This document shows, piece after piece, positions 48,310 through 49,281 of a DNA stretch of 49,281 bases (position 1 is the first letter of the stretch; every line of letters starts with the position of its first letter). Below the pieces are notes generated by a model. That model worked only from the letters and a program-made list of their open reading frames with translations. It did no database searches and was not told the origin of the DNA. This stretch comes from Sphingobium cupriresistens (lineage in GTDB: Bacteria; Pseudomonadota; Alphaproteobacteria; Sphingomonadales; Sphingomonadaceae), in assembly GCF_004152865.1 (NCBI RefSeq), contig NZ_SEOO01000028.1, forward strand, positions 1 through 49,281, written 5' to 3'. Made by a program: the position numbers and the translations under genes.

Positions 48310-48963
48310 ATGAACCGTTTCAAGAAGTTCGGCCTGATTGCGGCGCCCGCTCTGGCGCTGGTGGCGCTGTCGGGCTGCACCACTGGCTTCAAGGCCGATG
48401 TCGCGCGTTTCCAGCAGCTCCCCGCCCCCGCCGGGCAAAGCTATGTCGTCGTCGCCGACAATCCTCAGCTCGCCGGCGGACTGGAATTCGCCCATTATGC
48501 CGACATGGTCGGGCAGCGGCTGGCGCAGACCGGCTATGTCCAAGCCAACGACCCCGCCCGCGCCGACCTGATCGTGCGCGTCGCCTATGATGTCGACAAT
48601 GGCCGCGAAAAGGTGCGCTCGACCGGCTTTGGCGGCGGCTATGGCGGCTTTGGCCCCTGGGGCGGTGGTTTCGGTGGCCGCTGGGGTCGCCGATGGGGCT
48701 ATGGCTTCTATGATCCGTGGCTGTTTGGCGGCGGCGGTTTCAACGACGTGTCGAGCTATACCGTCTACACCAGCGACCTGAGCATGAAGATTGACCGCGC
48801 GGCCGACAATCGCCGCCTGTTCGAAGGCAAGGCGAGCGCCCAGTCGCTGTCGAACAAGCTGACCTATCTGGTGCCCAACCTGATCGACGCGATGTTCACC
48901 AACTTCCCCGGTCAGAATGGGGAAGATGTGAAGATCACCCTGCCGCCCGAAAAGAAGGGCTGA
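48310..48963 (+). CDS. DUF4136 lipoprotein with Gly-rich insert
   Basis: The 217-residue lipoprotein has lipobox LSGC (Cys23). DUF4136-type sequence flanks (FKADVARFQQLPAPAGQSYV, LIVRVAYDVDNGREKVRS, ... SLSNKLTYLVPNLIDAMFTN) a Gly/Trp/Arg-rich insert at about residues 108-147. Function is unknown; such proteins sit in the outer membrane. The ATG at 48310 follows a short A-rich stretch; the longer frame to 48202 lacks a signal peptide. Confidence 0.85.
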   Translation: MNRFKKFGLIAAPALALVALSGCTTGFKADVARFQQLPAPAGQSYVVVADNPQLAGGLEFAHYADMVGQRLAQTGYVQANDPARADLIVRVAYDVDNGREKVRSTGFGGGYGGFGPWGGGFGGRWGRRWGYGFYDPWLFGGGGFNDVSSYTVYTSDLSMKIDRAADNRRLFEGKASAQSLSNKLTYLVPNLIDAMFTNFPGQNGEDVKITLPPEKKG

Positions 48964-48983
48964 CATCAGGCATAACGGTTTTG

Positions 48984-49019
48984 AAAAGCCCGGCGCTTTC
49001 GACGAAGCGCCGGGCTTTT
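48984..49019. terminator. Strong terminator after DUF4136 gene
   Basis: A perfect 15-bp stem, AAAAGCCCGGCGCTT / AAGCGCCGGGCTTTT with a TCGACG loop, lies 20 bp after the stop codon. The A and T ends make it usable from both strands. Confidence 0.92.
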
Positions 49020-49200
49020 CGCGTTGATCCACCCCTGACCACGCGCACAAACCCGCGTTGCGCCATTTTCCGCTGTCCCCTGCCCCGGCATAGCGGATAG
49101 CGTGCCCCGGTCCGTTGCCATCGGCATCGCCAGCGGGGAAACCACGCCTATGTCCGTAACCGACCGGTTGAGGCCGCCTGCCTTGCTGTGATGTGAGCGC

Positions 49201-49281
49201 GTAAGAGACGTCCATAAGGACGTCGTTATGGACGTCCTGAGCCAAAGCGAGGGACGGCGGTGGAGATATTGGGCCGGGAAC
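49201..49281 (+). mobile_element. Possible left end of an IS66-like element (partial)
   Basis: The sequence from 49201 begins GTAAG, as IS66-family ends typically do, and runs into an 11-bp inverted repeat, 49207-49217 / 49226-49236, with three GACGTC copies. AAGGA (49216-49220) lies 7 nt before an ATG at 49228. That ATG opens 18 codons (MDVLSQSEGRRWRYWAGN) reaching the window end. The start recalls IS66 TnpA-type proteins (V-E/D-V-L-x-EGRRRW). The identification rests on few residues. Confidence 0.35.

Noticed and set aside
48229..49245. Minus-strand ORF of 338 codons near the right end
   Set aside because: It is antisense to the DUF4136 lipoprotein and runs through the strong terminator; no domain is seen.

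Overview
The window is chromosomal DNA of a high-GC alphaproteobacterium, most likely a sphingomonad (Sphingobium/Sphingomonas type). The basis is the gene content and order: aroQ-accB-accC; an mdh-sucD-sucA-sucB-lpd run preceded by sdhB, a thioesterase and zapE; NDUFA12-DUF2155-aat; the smr-mltA-Tim44 / secB divergence. Dispersed inverted repeats of the CTGAGCCTGTCGAAG type support it. I saw no rRNA, tRNA or CRISPR array.

Layout. 1-204: 3' end of an IS5-like transposase. 205-4545, minus strand: the end of a capsule/exopolysaccharide locus (KpsS-like, KpsC-like, GT4 glycosyltransferase). 4595-7282, minus strand: a HIT hydrolase and a two-subunit 3-oxoacid CoA-transferase with an acid-phosphatase lipoprotein gene between its subunits; a LysR regulator is divergent. 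8262-9263, minus strand: a ThiS-ThiG fusion. 9378-12110, plus strand: aroQ, accB, accC and an ArsC-like protein, closed by a strong bidirectional terminator. 12175-14319, minus strand: a TonB-dependent siderophore receptor behind a good candidate Fur box. 14496-20120: orphan ParA ATPase, GGDEF-EAL protein, fatty-acyl-AMP ligase, RecX.

20625-30927, minus strand: a central-metabolism block (sdhB, PaaI-type thioesterase, zapE, mdh, sucD, sucA, sucB, lpd) carrying most of the lower TCA cycle. sucC and sdhCDA are not in the window. 31118-33744, plus strand: a tight three-gene operon of a CDP-glycerol-glycerophosphotransferase-like protein, a CDP-alcohol phosphatidyltransferase with an N-terminal extension, and an unusual HIT protein. 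This is the least understood unit here and the best candidate for an undescribed phospho-polyol or phospholipid pathway. 33905-36087: DUF192 lipoprotein, complex I accessory subunit NDUFA12, DUF2155 lipoprotein, and aat converging on it with a 208-bp overlap. 36185-40232: M19 dipeptidase, LD-carboxypeptidase, cupin, DapE. 40374-44631, minus strand: a second GGDEF-EAL protein (with AGDEF), Smr, MltA and a Tim44-like protein. 44827-48963, plus strand: SecB, MurJ, TrpS and a DUF4136 lipoprotein with a strong terminator. From about 49201 the DNA looks like the left end of an IS66-like element, so both window edges touch mobile DNA.

Many genes serve the envelope: capsule export, MurJ, MltA, LD-carboxypeptidase, DapE, SecB, lipoproteins and the siderophore receptor. 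Most of the rest is core carbon metabolism. All family assignments come from reading motifs and recalled family knowledge; no database search was run.
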